Positions 33,168-41,117 of a stretch of DNA of 64,000 nucleotides are shown here, in pieces. Both the position numbers and the translations under genes were made by a program. Below the pieces are notes generated by a model. It made no database searches. It was not told the origin of the DNA and saw only the letters and a list, made by a program, of their open reading frames with translations. Source of the DNA: Proruminimicrobium sp964487915 (lineage in GTDB: Bacteria > Elusimicrobiota > Endomicrobiia > Endomicrobiales > Endomicrobiaceae); the NCBI GenBank assembly GCA_964487915.1, contig CAZASN010000001.1, positions 310,001 to 374,000 of the forward strand. The letters run 5' to 3'. Within the stretch, counting starts at the first letter, position 1. Every line of letters begins with the position of its first letter.

Positions 33168-34265
33168 ATGAAACTTGGCATAGTCGGGCTTCCTAACGTT
33201 GGGAAATCAACTTTATTTAACGCTATAACGAAAGCAGGCGCTGAATGCGCAAACTATCCGTTCTGCACGATAGAACCTAATGTGGGTGTGGTGGCAGTTC
33301 CCGATAAAAGGCTTGATTTTCTTGAAAATCTGTATAAATCAAAAAGAAAAGTTTATGCAACAGTTGATTTTGTTGATATAGCCGGTCTTGTAAAAGGAGC
33401 TTCAAAAGGAGAAGGACTCGGCAACCAATTTTTATCTCATATAAGAGAAACTGCAGCCATAGTGCACGTGGTAAGATGTTTTGAAAACGGCGATATTACG
33501 CATGTTGAAGGCAAAATTGACCCGTTGAGAGACATTGAAATAATAGAAACGGAATTGCTTCTTTCAGACCTTGAAACAATGACAAAAAAACTTGATAAAC
33601 TGCAGAAAGATTCAAAATCTAAAGACAAAAAAATAATTGCGGAAAAAGAACTTGCCGAAAAAGTAAAAAAACATCTTGATGACGGCAAAGCGATAAGAAC
33701 TCTTGAATTAAATGATGAAGAAACAGAAATGGTAAAAAACTTTTTTTTAATAACGGCAAAACCGGTAATATATGCGTGCAATGTCGCGGAAAGCGATCTG
33801 CCTTCAATGAAAAATAAATTTACCGATATAGTTGAAAAAAGAGCCGCTGAAGAAGGCGCCCAGGCAATACCGATATGCGCAAAAATAGAGGCCGAACTTT
33901 CGGAACTGTCAGATTCCGACAGACAGACTTTTTTATCCGATCTCGGGTTAACAGAACCGGGACTTAACCGTTTAATAAAAGCAAGCTATAATCTTCTCGG
34001 ACTTATAACATATCTTACGGCAGGAGAAGACGAATGCAGGGCTTGGACAATAAAAAAAGGTTTTCTTGCTCCTCAGGCCGCAGGCGTAATTCATACTGAT
34101 TTTGAAAAAGGGTTTATAAGGGCCGAAGTTATGACGTTTGACGATATTTTCAGGCTGGGAAACGATAAGGCCGTAAAAGAATCAGGGCATCTGCGAAGCG
34201 AAGGCAGAGATTATGAAGTTAAAGACGGCGATATTATAGAATTTAAATTTAATGTTTCAAAATAG
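33168..34265 (+). CDS. ychF: YchF, Obg-family ATPase
   Basis: The 365-aa protein opens with the G1 loop GLPNVGKST (7-15) and the G3 DIAGLVKGASKGEGLGNQFL segment. The fourth motif NVAESD replaces NKxD, which switches nucleotide preference to ATP in this family. A helical hairpin follows (about 130-165), and a TGS domain ends the protein (AGEDECRAWTIKKG to DGDIIEFKFNVSK). YchF associates with ribosomes and is implicated in stress responses. GAGG precedes the ATG. It is 6 bp from ribF. Confidence 0.97.
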   Translation: MKLGIVGLPNVGKSTLFNAITKAGAECANYPFCTIEPNVGVVAVPDKRLDFLENLYKSKRKVYATVDFVDIAGLVKGASKGEGLGNQFLSHIRETAAIVHVVRCFENGDITHVEGKIDPLRDIEIIETELLLSDLETMTKKLDKLQKDSKSKDKKIIAEKELAEKVKKHLDDGKAIRTLELNDEETEMVKNFFLITAKPVIYACNVAESDLPSMKNKFTDIVEKRAAEEGAQAIPICAKIEAELSELSDSDRQTFLSDLGLTEPGLNRLIKASYNLLGLITYLTAGEDECRAWTIKKGFLAPQAAGVIHTDFEKGFIRAEVMTFDDIFRLGNDKAVKESGHLRSEGRDYEVKDGDIIEFKFNVSK

Positions 34266-34271
34266 GTAAAA

Positions 34272-35156
34272 ATGAAAGGTTCCGTTATCACAATAGGCAC
34301 TTTTGACGGCGTGCATTTAGGGCATAAAGCCATTTTGGATAAAGTTGTAAAAGCCGCTAAAGCATATAACTTGCAGAGTATCGTCATTACAATGGAAAAA
34401 CCCGTTAAGAAAGTTGACGGTCTGTTAACTTTGCCCGATGAAAAAATTGAAATCATATCATCGTTCGGGATTGATAAAATAGTGGTTTTTCCGGTCAATA
34501 AAACGGTTTTAAACACGACGGCAGCAGATTTTTTTAAAAACATAATAATAAAGCAGTTAAATGCAAAATATATTGTTGTGGGTTATAATTGCGCTTTCGG
34601 CAAAGACCGGGAAGGCGATATACCGTGGCTTAAAGAAGCGGTAAAAAAATACGGTATTAAACTTAAAGTAGTAAATCAGGTGAAAAACGGCGGATATATA
34701 GTATCTTCTTCAAAAATAAGAGATTTAATAAACAAAAACAAAATCAGTTTAGCCAATAAAACATCAGGCAGAATATTTGAAATAAACGGGATTCACGTTT
34801 TGGGAAATAAAATAGGAAGAACAATAGGCTTTCCGACAATAAACGTAAAAGTCTGCAAAGAAAAAATATTACCGAAAGGGATTTTTACATGTTCTGTTTT
34901 TGACGCTTACGGCAAATGTTATCCGGCCGTTTTAAACATAGGTACCAGACCTACATTTAGAAAATTGAACCATTCTTTGTCGGTTGAAGTTCATATTTTA
35001 AATTTTTCCGGCAAATGGAAAACAAAAAATATAAAAATTTTAGTTCATGAATTTATAAGAAACGAAAAAAAATTTGCAAATGTTGAATCGCTGCAAAGAG
35101 CAATAAGAAAAGATATCGCTTTTGCTTCGGATAAAAAAGTCTGCAAATTGACTTAA
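34272..35156 (+). CDS. ribF: Bifunctional riboflavin kinase / FAD synthetase
   Basis: The 294-aa protein has an N-terminal nucleotidyltransferase domain (GTFDGVHLGH, 9-18, and SSSKIRDLI) for FMN adenylylation and a C-terminal flavokinase domain (IGFPTINVKV, GIFTCSVF, VLNIGTRPTF, SVEVHIL) for riboflavin phosphorylation. It makes FMN and FAD, needed by the flavodiiron protein nearby. It starts 6 bp after ychF with AGGT upstream. The stop codon lies within the promoter of the following tRNA genes. Confidence 0.96.
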   Translation: MKGSVITIGTFDGVHLGHKAILDKVVKAAKAYNLQSIVITMEKPVKKVDGLLTLPDEKIEIISSFGIDKIVVFPVNKTVLNTTAADFFKNIIIKQLNAKYIVVGYNCAFGKDREGDIPWLKEAVKKYGIKLKVVNQVKNGGYIVSSSKIRDLINKNKISLANKTSGRIFEINGIHVLGNKIGRTIGFPTINVKVCKEKILPKGIFTCSVFDAYGKCYPAVLNIGTRPTFRKLNHSLSVEVHILNFSGKWKTKNIKILVHEFIRNEKKFANVESLQRAIRKDIAFASDKKVCKLT

Positions 35157-35177
35157 AAAAAACATAAATGATATAAT
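35148..35177 (+). promoter_or_regulatory. Promoter of tRNA-Leu / tRNA-Met
   Basis: TTGACT (35148-35153) overlaps the last codons of ribF, an 18-nt spacer follows, and TATAAT is at 35172-35177, 15 nt before the mature tRNA-Leu 5' end. Confidence 0.75.
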
Positions 35178-35192
35178 ACCCATTCCGTTTTT

Positions 35193-35274
35193 GCGGATAT
35201 GGCGGAATTGGCAGACGCGTACGGCTTAGGACCGTATATCGAAAGATGTGGGGGTTCAAGTCCCTCTATCCGCA
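35193..35274 (+). tRNA. tRNA-Leu (TAG)
   Basis: Acceptor arms GCGGATA/TATCCGC are fully paired. The D arm is TGGCGGAATTGGCAGACGC, the anticodon loop CTTAGGA between TACGG/CCGTA gives TAG, and a short class II variable arm is followed by GGTTCAAGTC. Discriminator A; CCA is not encoded. Confidence 0.96.
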
Positions 35275-35322
35275 TGAAAATATTGATTTTCGTTGTGAAA
35301 AAAAATAAAATTATACAAGTTT

Positions 35323-35394
<72 letters not shown>

Positions 35395-35410
35395 TTTTTT
35401 ATTTTAAAAA

Positions 35411-36385
35411 ATGAAAATATTAATTACCGGAGCCAACGGTTTTGTAGGAAGCCACATAGTTGAGGAACTTACCGCAAACAACTATGAAGTCATTTGCGCT
35501 GTCAGAAAAAATTCAGATCTTAAATGGATAAATAACCAGCCTGTAAAATTAAAATACGGAACTTTAAACGATAAAATTTTTCTTAAAGAGATAATATCCG
35601 AAACAGATATTGTTATCCACTGCGCCGGAGTTGTAAGGGCGTTGACATGGGATACTTATAAAGATGTTAATGTAACAGGCACGAAAAATATAATAGAAGC
35701 CGTTTTGGAAAATAATAAAAATTTAAAAAAATTTATTTTTATTTCATCACAGGCCGCAATGGGACCTTCTTTTGAAGATAAAACAAGGAAAATCGGCGAT
35801 ATTGAAACCCCTGTTTCCGATTACGGCAAAAGTAAATTGCTGGCCGAACAGGAGGTAAAAAAACTCAAAGGAATAGTTCCGTACTGCATTTTAAGACCGG
35901 CGGCTGTTTACGGTCCCAGAGATAAAGATATTTTCGCATTTTTCAATATGGTCAATAAACATATCGCTCCTAAAACCGTAAAAGAACATCTTATACAGCT
36001 CGTTTTTGTTAAAGATATAGCTAAAATAGCAATTAAAACAATAAACAATCCTGTTTCGGATAATAAAATATATTATCTAGCGGACGGTAAAATATATTCG
36101 TGGCAAAATGTCGCCGATACAATAGCCGGTTCAAACGGCATTAAAACCGTATCCGTTCCGCTATTTGATTTTATTTTTAAGACTGCAGGCAATATTTTTG
36201 AATTTATATCTTTTATTGTAAAAAAACCGCAGGTTTTAAACAGACAGAAAATAACCGAAATGCTTCAAAAATCATGGGTTTGCGATAATTCCCAAACATT
36301 AAAAGACCTTGATTTTACATTTGAAAATCTTGAAAACGGTTCAAAAATAACATACAATTGGTATTTAAAGAATAAATGGTTTTAG
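35411..36385 (+). CDS. Extended SDR NAD(P)-dependent epimerase/reductase (CerR-like candidate)
   Basis: The 324-aa Rossmann protein has TGANGFVGSH (7-16) for NAD(P), the catalytic Tyr/Lys in DYGKSK and SSQAAMGPS preceding it, and ILRPAAVYGPRD as in extended SDRs. Upstream of the oxoamine synthase and GNAT genes it is a plausible reductase for 3-oxo-sphinganine or 3-oxo-ceramide, as proposed for CerR in Caulobacter; this is context-based. A sugar epimerase is the alternative because rfbB is nearby. It starts 16 bp after tRNA-Met with no Shine-Dalgarno. Confidence 0.8.
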   Translation: MKILITGANGFVGSHIVEELTANNYEVICAVRKNSDLKWINNQPVKLKYGTLNDKIFLKEIISETDIVIHCAGVVRALTWDTYKDVNVTGTKNIIEAVLENNKNLKKFIFISSQAAMGPSFEDKTRKIGDIETPVSDYGKSKLLAEQEVKKLKGIVPYCILRPAAVYGPRDKDIFAFFNMVNKHIAPKTVKEHLIQLVFVKDIAKIAIKTINNPVSDNKIYYLADGKIYSWQNVADTIAGSNGIKTVSVPLFDFIFKTAGNIFEFISFIVKKPQVLNRQKITEMLQKSWVCDNSQTLKDLDFTFENLENGSKITYNWYLKNKWF

Positions 36386-36415
36386 GAATATATTAACTTT
36401 TAGGAGTTAGATTAA

Positions 36416-37708
36416 ATGAACGATATTTTTAAGAAGTGTTATGAATTTACGGCAACAAAGGATATCAAAGCGCAGGGGGTATATCCTTATTTCAAAAAAG
36501 TTGAATCCGCACAGGGGCCGGAAGTCATAATAGGCGGAAGAAAAATAGTTGTAGTATGTTCAAATAATTATCTTGGTCTTGCAGACCACCCTAAGGTTAT
36601 AGAAGGCTCAATTAAGGCCGCAAAGAAGTACGGCACTTCATGCACAGGTTCAAGATTTTTAAACGGAACTAACGATTTGCATGAAAAAGTTGAAAAAAAA
36701 TTCGCAAAATTTGTAGGTAAAGAGACTGCAATTTTGTTTACAACGGGACATCATTCAAACATAGGAGCAATATCTTCTCTTGTAGGCAAAAACGATATAG
36801 TAATAACCGATAAACTGGACCATGCTTCAATAATAGACGGCTGCCGTTTGGCTTTGGGCGAAATGGTAAGGTTCAGGCATAACGATATGGCTGATCTTGA
36901 AAGGCAGCTTATAAAAAATAAAGACGCATCGGCAATAATAGTGGTTGACGGCGTTTTCAGCATGGAAGGAGACATTACCAATCTTCCTGAGATAGTAAAA
37001 CTCGCAAAGCGCTACGGCGTCAGAATTTTTGTAGATGAAGCTCATTCTTTGGGAGTTTTAGGCGAAAGAGGAACCGGTACAGGCGAGCATTTCGGGCTTC
37101 AAAGCGATGTTGACGTAGTCATGGCAACAGCTTCAAAATCGCTTGCTTCAATCGGCGGTTTCATTGCAAGCAGCAATGAAGTAATAGAATACATAAAACA
37201 TACGGCAAGATCTCTTATATTTACCGCAAGTCTTCCGCCTGCATGCGTAGGAGCGATAGATGTCGCTCTTGATATTTTACAGCAGGAACCTGAACGCAGA
37301 GAAACTCTTTGGAAAAATACCAGAAAAATGAAAGAAGGTTTCCAGTCAATGGGGCTTGATACCGGAACATCGGAATCTCCTATAATACCTATAACAGTCG
37401 GCGACGATATGAAAGCGTTCCAGATGTGCAGAATGCTTTTTGACGAAGGCGTTTTTACGTCTCCGGTCGTAAGTCCGGCAGTTCCACAGGCTATAATCAG
37501 AACAAGTTATATGGCTACTCATACGGATGCTCATCTTGAATTTATACTTGATAAATTTGAAAAAGTTTCAAAGCAGGTAGGCCTTATCCCGGGCGGCAAT
37601 ACAAGAAAATCAAAGACATCCGCTAAAAAATCATGGAAATTCGCATTTTCAAGAAAAGATTTTGCGGATGCCACTAAAAACTGGTTTAAAAATCTTTGGT
37701 CCAAATAG
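36416..37708 (+). CDS. Alpha-oxoamine synthase (serine palmitoyltransferase-like)
   Basis: The 430-aa PLP enzyme condenses an amino acid with an acyl-CoA or acyl-ACP. Fold type I motifs are NNYLGLADHP, SRFLNGTNDLHEKVE, DKLDHASIIDGC, FVDEAHSLGVLG and the PLP lysine K241 in ATASKSLASIGG. Family members are KBL, BioF, HemA and SPT. SPT is favoured because the next gene resembles bacterial ceramide synthase and the previous a reductase; sequence alone does not settle it. A basic 35-residue C-terminal extension (from about 396) is unusual. AGGAGTTAG precedes ATG. Confidence 0.85.
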   Translation: MNDIFKKCYEFTATKDIKAQGVYPYFKKVESAQGPEVIIGGRKIVVVCSNNYLGLADHPKVIEGSIKAAKKYGTSCTGSRFLNGTNDLHEKVEKKFAKFVGKETAILFTTGHHSNIGAISSLVGKNDIVITDKLDHASIIDGCRLALGEMVRFRHNDMADLERQLIKNKDASAIIVVDGVFSMEGDITNLPEIVKLAKRYGVRIFVDEAHSLGVLGERGTGTGEHFGLQSDVDVVMATASKSLASIGGFIASSNEVIEYIKHTARSLIFTASLPPACVGAIDVALDILQQEPERRETLWKNTRKMKEGFQSMGLDTGTSESPIIPITVGDDMKAFQMCRMLFDEGVFTSPVVSPAVPQAIIRTSYMATHTDAHLEFILDKFEKVSKQVGLIPGGNTRKSKTSAKKSWKFAFSRKDFADATKNWFKNLWSK

Positions 37709-38827
37709 ATGTTTACCATAAAAGAAATAAAAAATGACAAAATAGATAAATTTATAAAATGTCCTTACGAAATTTATAAAGACAATCCGTATTGGATCCC
37801 GCAATTAGACAGAGATGTTAAAAATATATTATCGGATAAAAACCCTTTTTGGCGGCATGCGAAAAGGGCTCTTTTTTTGGCATATGACGACAATAAAAAA
37901 GTCGTCGGCAGAATTGCCGCTATTATTGATTACAACTATATTAAATTTCAGGACAACATGATAGGTTATTTCGGTTTTTTTGAATGTATAAACAATATTG
38001 AAGCGGCAAAACGGCTTTTTGCCTGCGTTGAAAATTTTCTTGCGGAAAATAATATAAAAAAAATGATGGGGCCTATGAATCCGTCCACAAATGACGAAGT
38101 AGGATTTTTATATGAAGGTTTTGACAGCCCGGCAAGAATCATGATGCCATATACTCATAAATATTATATTGATCTTGCAGAACAGGCGGGGCTGAAAAAA
38201 ATAAAAGAATTGTACGCTTATGAAATACCCGTTGCTCTTGATGACAGAATGGTAAGATTAAACAAAGCTTTAAACATAGTTAAAAAAAGAAATCCTACGA
38301 TAACAATAAGAACATTTTCAAAAAAGAATTATAAAAAAGATTTGGCTGACGTTATGGAAATTTACAATTCGGCATGGGAAAAAAACTGGGGTTTTGTACC
38401 GTGGACTAATGAAGAATTTGAAACCATAGCCGACAGTCTTGTCGGTTTGCTTGATGAAAAGATTGTGATGATGGCATATGACGGTGCAAATCCGGCCGGT
38501 ATGCTTATAGCAATACCGGATTATAATTATGTGTTAAAAAAAATAAACGGGAAATTATTTCCTTTTGGTTTTTTAAAATTTTTGTATTTTAAAAATAAAG
38601 TAAAAGATTTAAGACTTATGATAATGGGCGTAAAAAAAGAATACAGAAATAAAGGAATAGAAGCTTATATGGCCGGAGAGGCTTTAAAAAATTCAGTGTC
38701 CGCAGGCTATGAAAACTGTGAGCTTTCATGGATACTTGATGACAATGTAATGACGCAGAGAACGGCGGAAATGATGTCCGGCAGGCTGTACAAAAGATAT
38801 GCCGTTTATTCAAATGCTGGAATCTGA
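37709..38827 (+). CDS. GNAT-superfamily acyltransferase, bacterial ceramide synthase-like
   Basis: The 372-aa protein begins one base after the oxoamine synthase stop. Segments NPFWRHAKRALFLAY, GRIAAIIDYNYIKF, GYFGFFECI, MMGPMNPSTNDEVGFL and GVKKEYRNKGIEAYM belong to a long GNAT-like family that includes, to my knowledge, the bacterial N-acyltransferase bCerS. With the upstream synthase it could acylate the long-chain base to ceramide. The double-domain length (about twice a simple GNAT) supports this over a generic acetyltransferase. The exact substrate is inferred from context. Confidence 0.7.
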   Translation: MFTIKEIKNDKIDKFIKCPYEIYKDNPYWIPQLDRDVKNILSDKNPFWRHAKRALFLAYDDNKKVVGRIAAIIDYNYIKFQDNMIGYFGFFECINNIEAAKRLFACVENFLAENNIKKMMGPMNPSTNDEVGFLYEGFDSPARIMMPYTHKYYIDLAEQAGLKKIKELYAYEIPVALDDRMVRLNKALNIVKKRNPTITIRTFSKKNYKKDLADVMEIYNSAWEKNWGFVPWTNEEFETIADSLVGLLDEKIVMMAYDGANPAGMLIAIPDYNYVLKKINGKLFPFGFLKFLYFKNKVKDLRLMIMGVKKEYRNKGIEAYMAGEALKNSVSAGYENCELSWILDDNVMTQRTAEMMSGRLYKRYAVYSNAGI

Positions 38828-38832
38828 AATTC

Positions 38833-40080
38833 ATGTATAAAACAATAGAAAATTCAAAAAAAAATTTAAAGGCAGGCGACTTTGACGGCGCTTTGAAAAA
38901 TCTATACGGTCTTTTGGAAAAAGACTTAAGCGCAGAAGCTAAAATATCTGTTTATAAAGAAATAGCCAAAATATATATATTTAATAAAAATTATACAAAA
39001 GCAGCAGAAGAGATCTGCGCGTTTTTTAACGATACGGAAATGTTGTCTTTTTTGGGCAATATAGACGAATATATAACGGAAAGAAACAAAGACAGAGTTA
39101 AAAATACCCTTTTAAATAATTTTGAGATATTAAAAAAAAGAACAATATTAAAATCAAAACCTTCCTCAATGCTTGCAGTGCTGACAAATAAATGCAATCT
39201 CAGATGTATAATGTGCGAATCTGTAAAAGAAAATTATCTTATTTCGGATGAAACAATAGCCGATATTATAAAATATATGAAATATTTTGAACGGTTTACT
39301 TGTATCGGCGGAGAAGTTTTTTTATACGACAAGATTAATGATATTATTGAAAGTGCCAAAAAATATGATACTGAGTTATGTATTGTGACAAACGGTTTAT
39401 TTTTGCGTAAAAATATGGCAATATTTGAGAATATGAGAGCTTCAATAGGAGTTTCCGTAGACGGTTTTGACAAAGAGACTTATGAAAAAATCAGAATAAA
39501 CGGAAATTTTTATCAGTTGCTTGAAAATATGGAAACACTAAAAGAATCGTTGAAAAAGGATTCTTTTAAACAAGTCAGAACTTTATTGCATATGGTTATT
39601 ATGAAAAACAACTGTAAACAAATAATGAAAGCTTTTGATTTTGCATTAAAATATAATTTTGGAGCATTAAGTTTTTTAAAATTAAATTCTGCGGTTGAAT
39701 ACAGACCGGACGATAAAGAACTAAGGTATGCAACTGATAAAATTAATGAATGTATGGATATTATAGAAAAAGAAAAATATAACATTCAAATTTTTACTGA
39801 TCCTAATTTAAATGTAGTGCGAAAAAATCAGAAAAATTTATATAATAATTCAAATTTAGTACGCAATGAGTTATATTTTAAATGTAACATACCTTGGAAA
39901 AATCTTTCGGTTTCAGTTAATGAGGATTTATATTTTGACTGTCGTTCCGATTGTAAAAAATTTGGAAAATTTGAAACTATTGAAAAATCTTGGAACAGTT
40001 TGGCTATTCAGAAAATAAGACAGGCTGTTATTGACGGCGTTTATATTGAACCGTGTAAAGACTGCAGTATTTTACACTAA
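38833..40080 (+). CDS. Radical SAM/SPASM-like protein
   Basis: The 415-aa protein carries LTNKCNLRCIMCES (CxxxCxxC, about residues 120-127), the SAM-binding 4Fe-4S site, in a partial TIM barrel (GGEVFLYD, GVSVDGFDKETYEKI). A C-terminal Cys cluster (FKCNIPWKN, YFDCRSDCKKF, EPCKDCSIL) fits an auxiliary-cluster SPASM/twitch region. The N-terminal roughly 110 residues are helical and TPR-like. The substrate is unknown. It is 5 bp after the GNAT gene, so likely in the same unit, and may modify a lipid head group, glycan or peptide. Confidence 0.85.
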   Translation: MYKTIENSKKNLKAGDFDGALKNLYGLLEKDLSAEAKISVYKEIAKIYIFNKNYTKAAEEICAFFNDTEMLSFLGNIDEYITERNKDRVKNTLLNNFEILKKRTILKSKPSSMLAVLTNKCNLRCIMCESVKENYLISDETIADIIKYMKYFERFTCIGGEVFLYDKINDIIESAKKYDTELCIVTNGLFLRKNMAIFENMRASIGVSVDGFDKETYEKIRINGNFYQLLENMETLKESLKKDSFKQVRTLLHMVIMKNNCKQIMKAFDFALKYNFGALSFLKLNSAVEYRPDDKELRYATDKINECMDIIEKEKYNIQIFTDPNLNVVRKNQKNLYNNSNLVRNELYFKCNIPWKNLSVSVNEDLYFDCRSDCKKFGKFETIEKSWNSLAIQKIRQAVIDGVYIEPCKDCSILH

Positions 40081-40102
40081 TTTTATTTAAAAAGGGAAAA
40101 CT

Positions 40103-41065
40103 ATGCATAAAATTTTAGTAACCGGCGGAGCAGGTTTTATCGGAAGCAATTTCGTCAGATATATGCTAAATAAATACGATTATAAAATAGTAAATCTCGA
40201 TTTGCTTACTTATGCCGGCAATCTTTCCAGTTTGGACGACGTAAAAGATAATAAAAATTACGAATTTGTAAAAGGCGATATCTGCGACGCGCAGCTTACC
40301 GATAAGATAGTTTCCGGCGGAGTTGACGTAATAATAAATTTTGCCGCGGAATCACACGTTGACAGAAGTATAACCGATCCGGGCGTTTTTGTAAAAACAA
40401 ACGTTTTGGGTACACAGAATCTTTTGGAATGCGCAAAAAAGTACAAAATAAAAATGATTCAGATCTCTACCGACGAAGTTTACGGTTCACTGGGCAGCAC
40501 AGGATATTTTACGGAAGAAACGCCTCTTGATCCGAGCAGTCCGTATTCTTCAAGCAAAGCTGCTGCGGATTTGCTTGTTCTTGCTTATCACCGCACTTTC
40601 GGGCTTAACGTAAACATTACAAGATGTTCCAATAATTACGGACCTTATCAGTTTCCGGAAAAACTTATACCTCTTTTTATCACAAATCTTATGGATAATA
40701 AGCAGGTTCCTTTGTATGGAGACGGCTTAAACGTCAGAGACTGGCTTTTTGTTGAAGACCACTGCTCTGCAATAGACACAGTTCTTCATAAAGCAAAACC
40801 GGGCTCTGTTTATAATGTCGGCGGAAACAATGAAAAGACAAACAGATATATAACTGATACGATATTGAAAAATCTTGGCAAAAACGAAAACCTTATAAAA
40901 TACGTTCAGGACAGGCTCGGACATGACAGAAGATATGCGATAGACGCTTCAAAAATAAAGAAAGAACTGGGCTGGCAACCGGCGTATGTGTTTGAGGATG
41001 CGATAGTCAAAACAATAAAATGGTATGTTGATAATAAAAAATGGTGGCAGCCGTTAAAAAAGTAA
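40103..41065 (+). CDS. rfbB: dTDP-glucose 4,6-dehydratase
   Basis: The 320-aa extended SDR has TGGAGFIGSNFVRY (7-20), NLDLLTYAGN, AAESHVDRSI, the ISTDEVYGSL active-site segment with catalytic Asp-Glu, and YSSSKAAADLL (Tyr/Lys). These are RmlB hallmarks. It converts dTDP-glucose to dTDP-4-keto-6-deoxyglucose for deoxysugars in surface glycans. No rmlA, rmlC or rmlD is visible here. AAAGGGAAAA precedes ATG and a strong terminator follows. Confidence 0.95.
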   Translation: MHKILVTGGAGFIGSNFVRYMLNKYDYKIVNLDLLTYAGNLSSLDDVKDNKNYEFVKGDICDAQLTDKIVSGGVDVIINFAAESHVDRSITDPGVFVKTNVLGTQNLLECAKKYKIKMIQISTDEVYGSLGSTGYFTEETPLDPSSPYSSSKAAADLLVLAYHRTFGLNVNITRCSNNYGPYQFPEKLIPLFITNLMDNKQVPLYGDGLNVRDWLFVEDHCSAIDTVLHKAKPGSVYNVGGNNEKTNRYITDTILKNLGKNENLIKYVQDRLGHDRRYAIDASKIKKELGWQPAYVFEDAIVKTIKWYVDNKKWWQPLKK

Positions 41066-41084
41066 AACTCTAGTTTTTCAAGAG

Positions 41085-41117
41085 CGGCTGCGTTATTATA
41101 ACGCGGCCGTTTTTTTA
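41085..41117. terminator. Bidirectional terminator (rfbB / hypF)
   Basis: CGGCTGCGTT (41085-41094) pairs with AACGCGGCCG (41100-41109), one wobble, 5-nt loop, then T7. The hypF stop codon (41096-41098) lies in the loop region, so the hairpin also covers the hypF 3' end. Confidence 0.85.
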
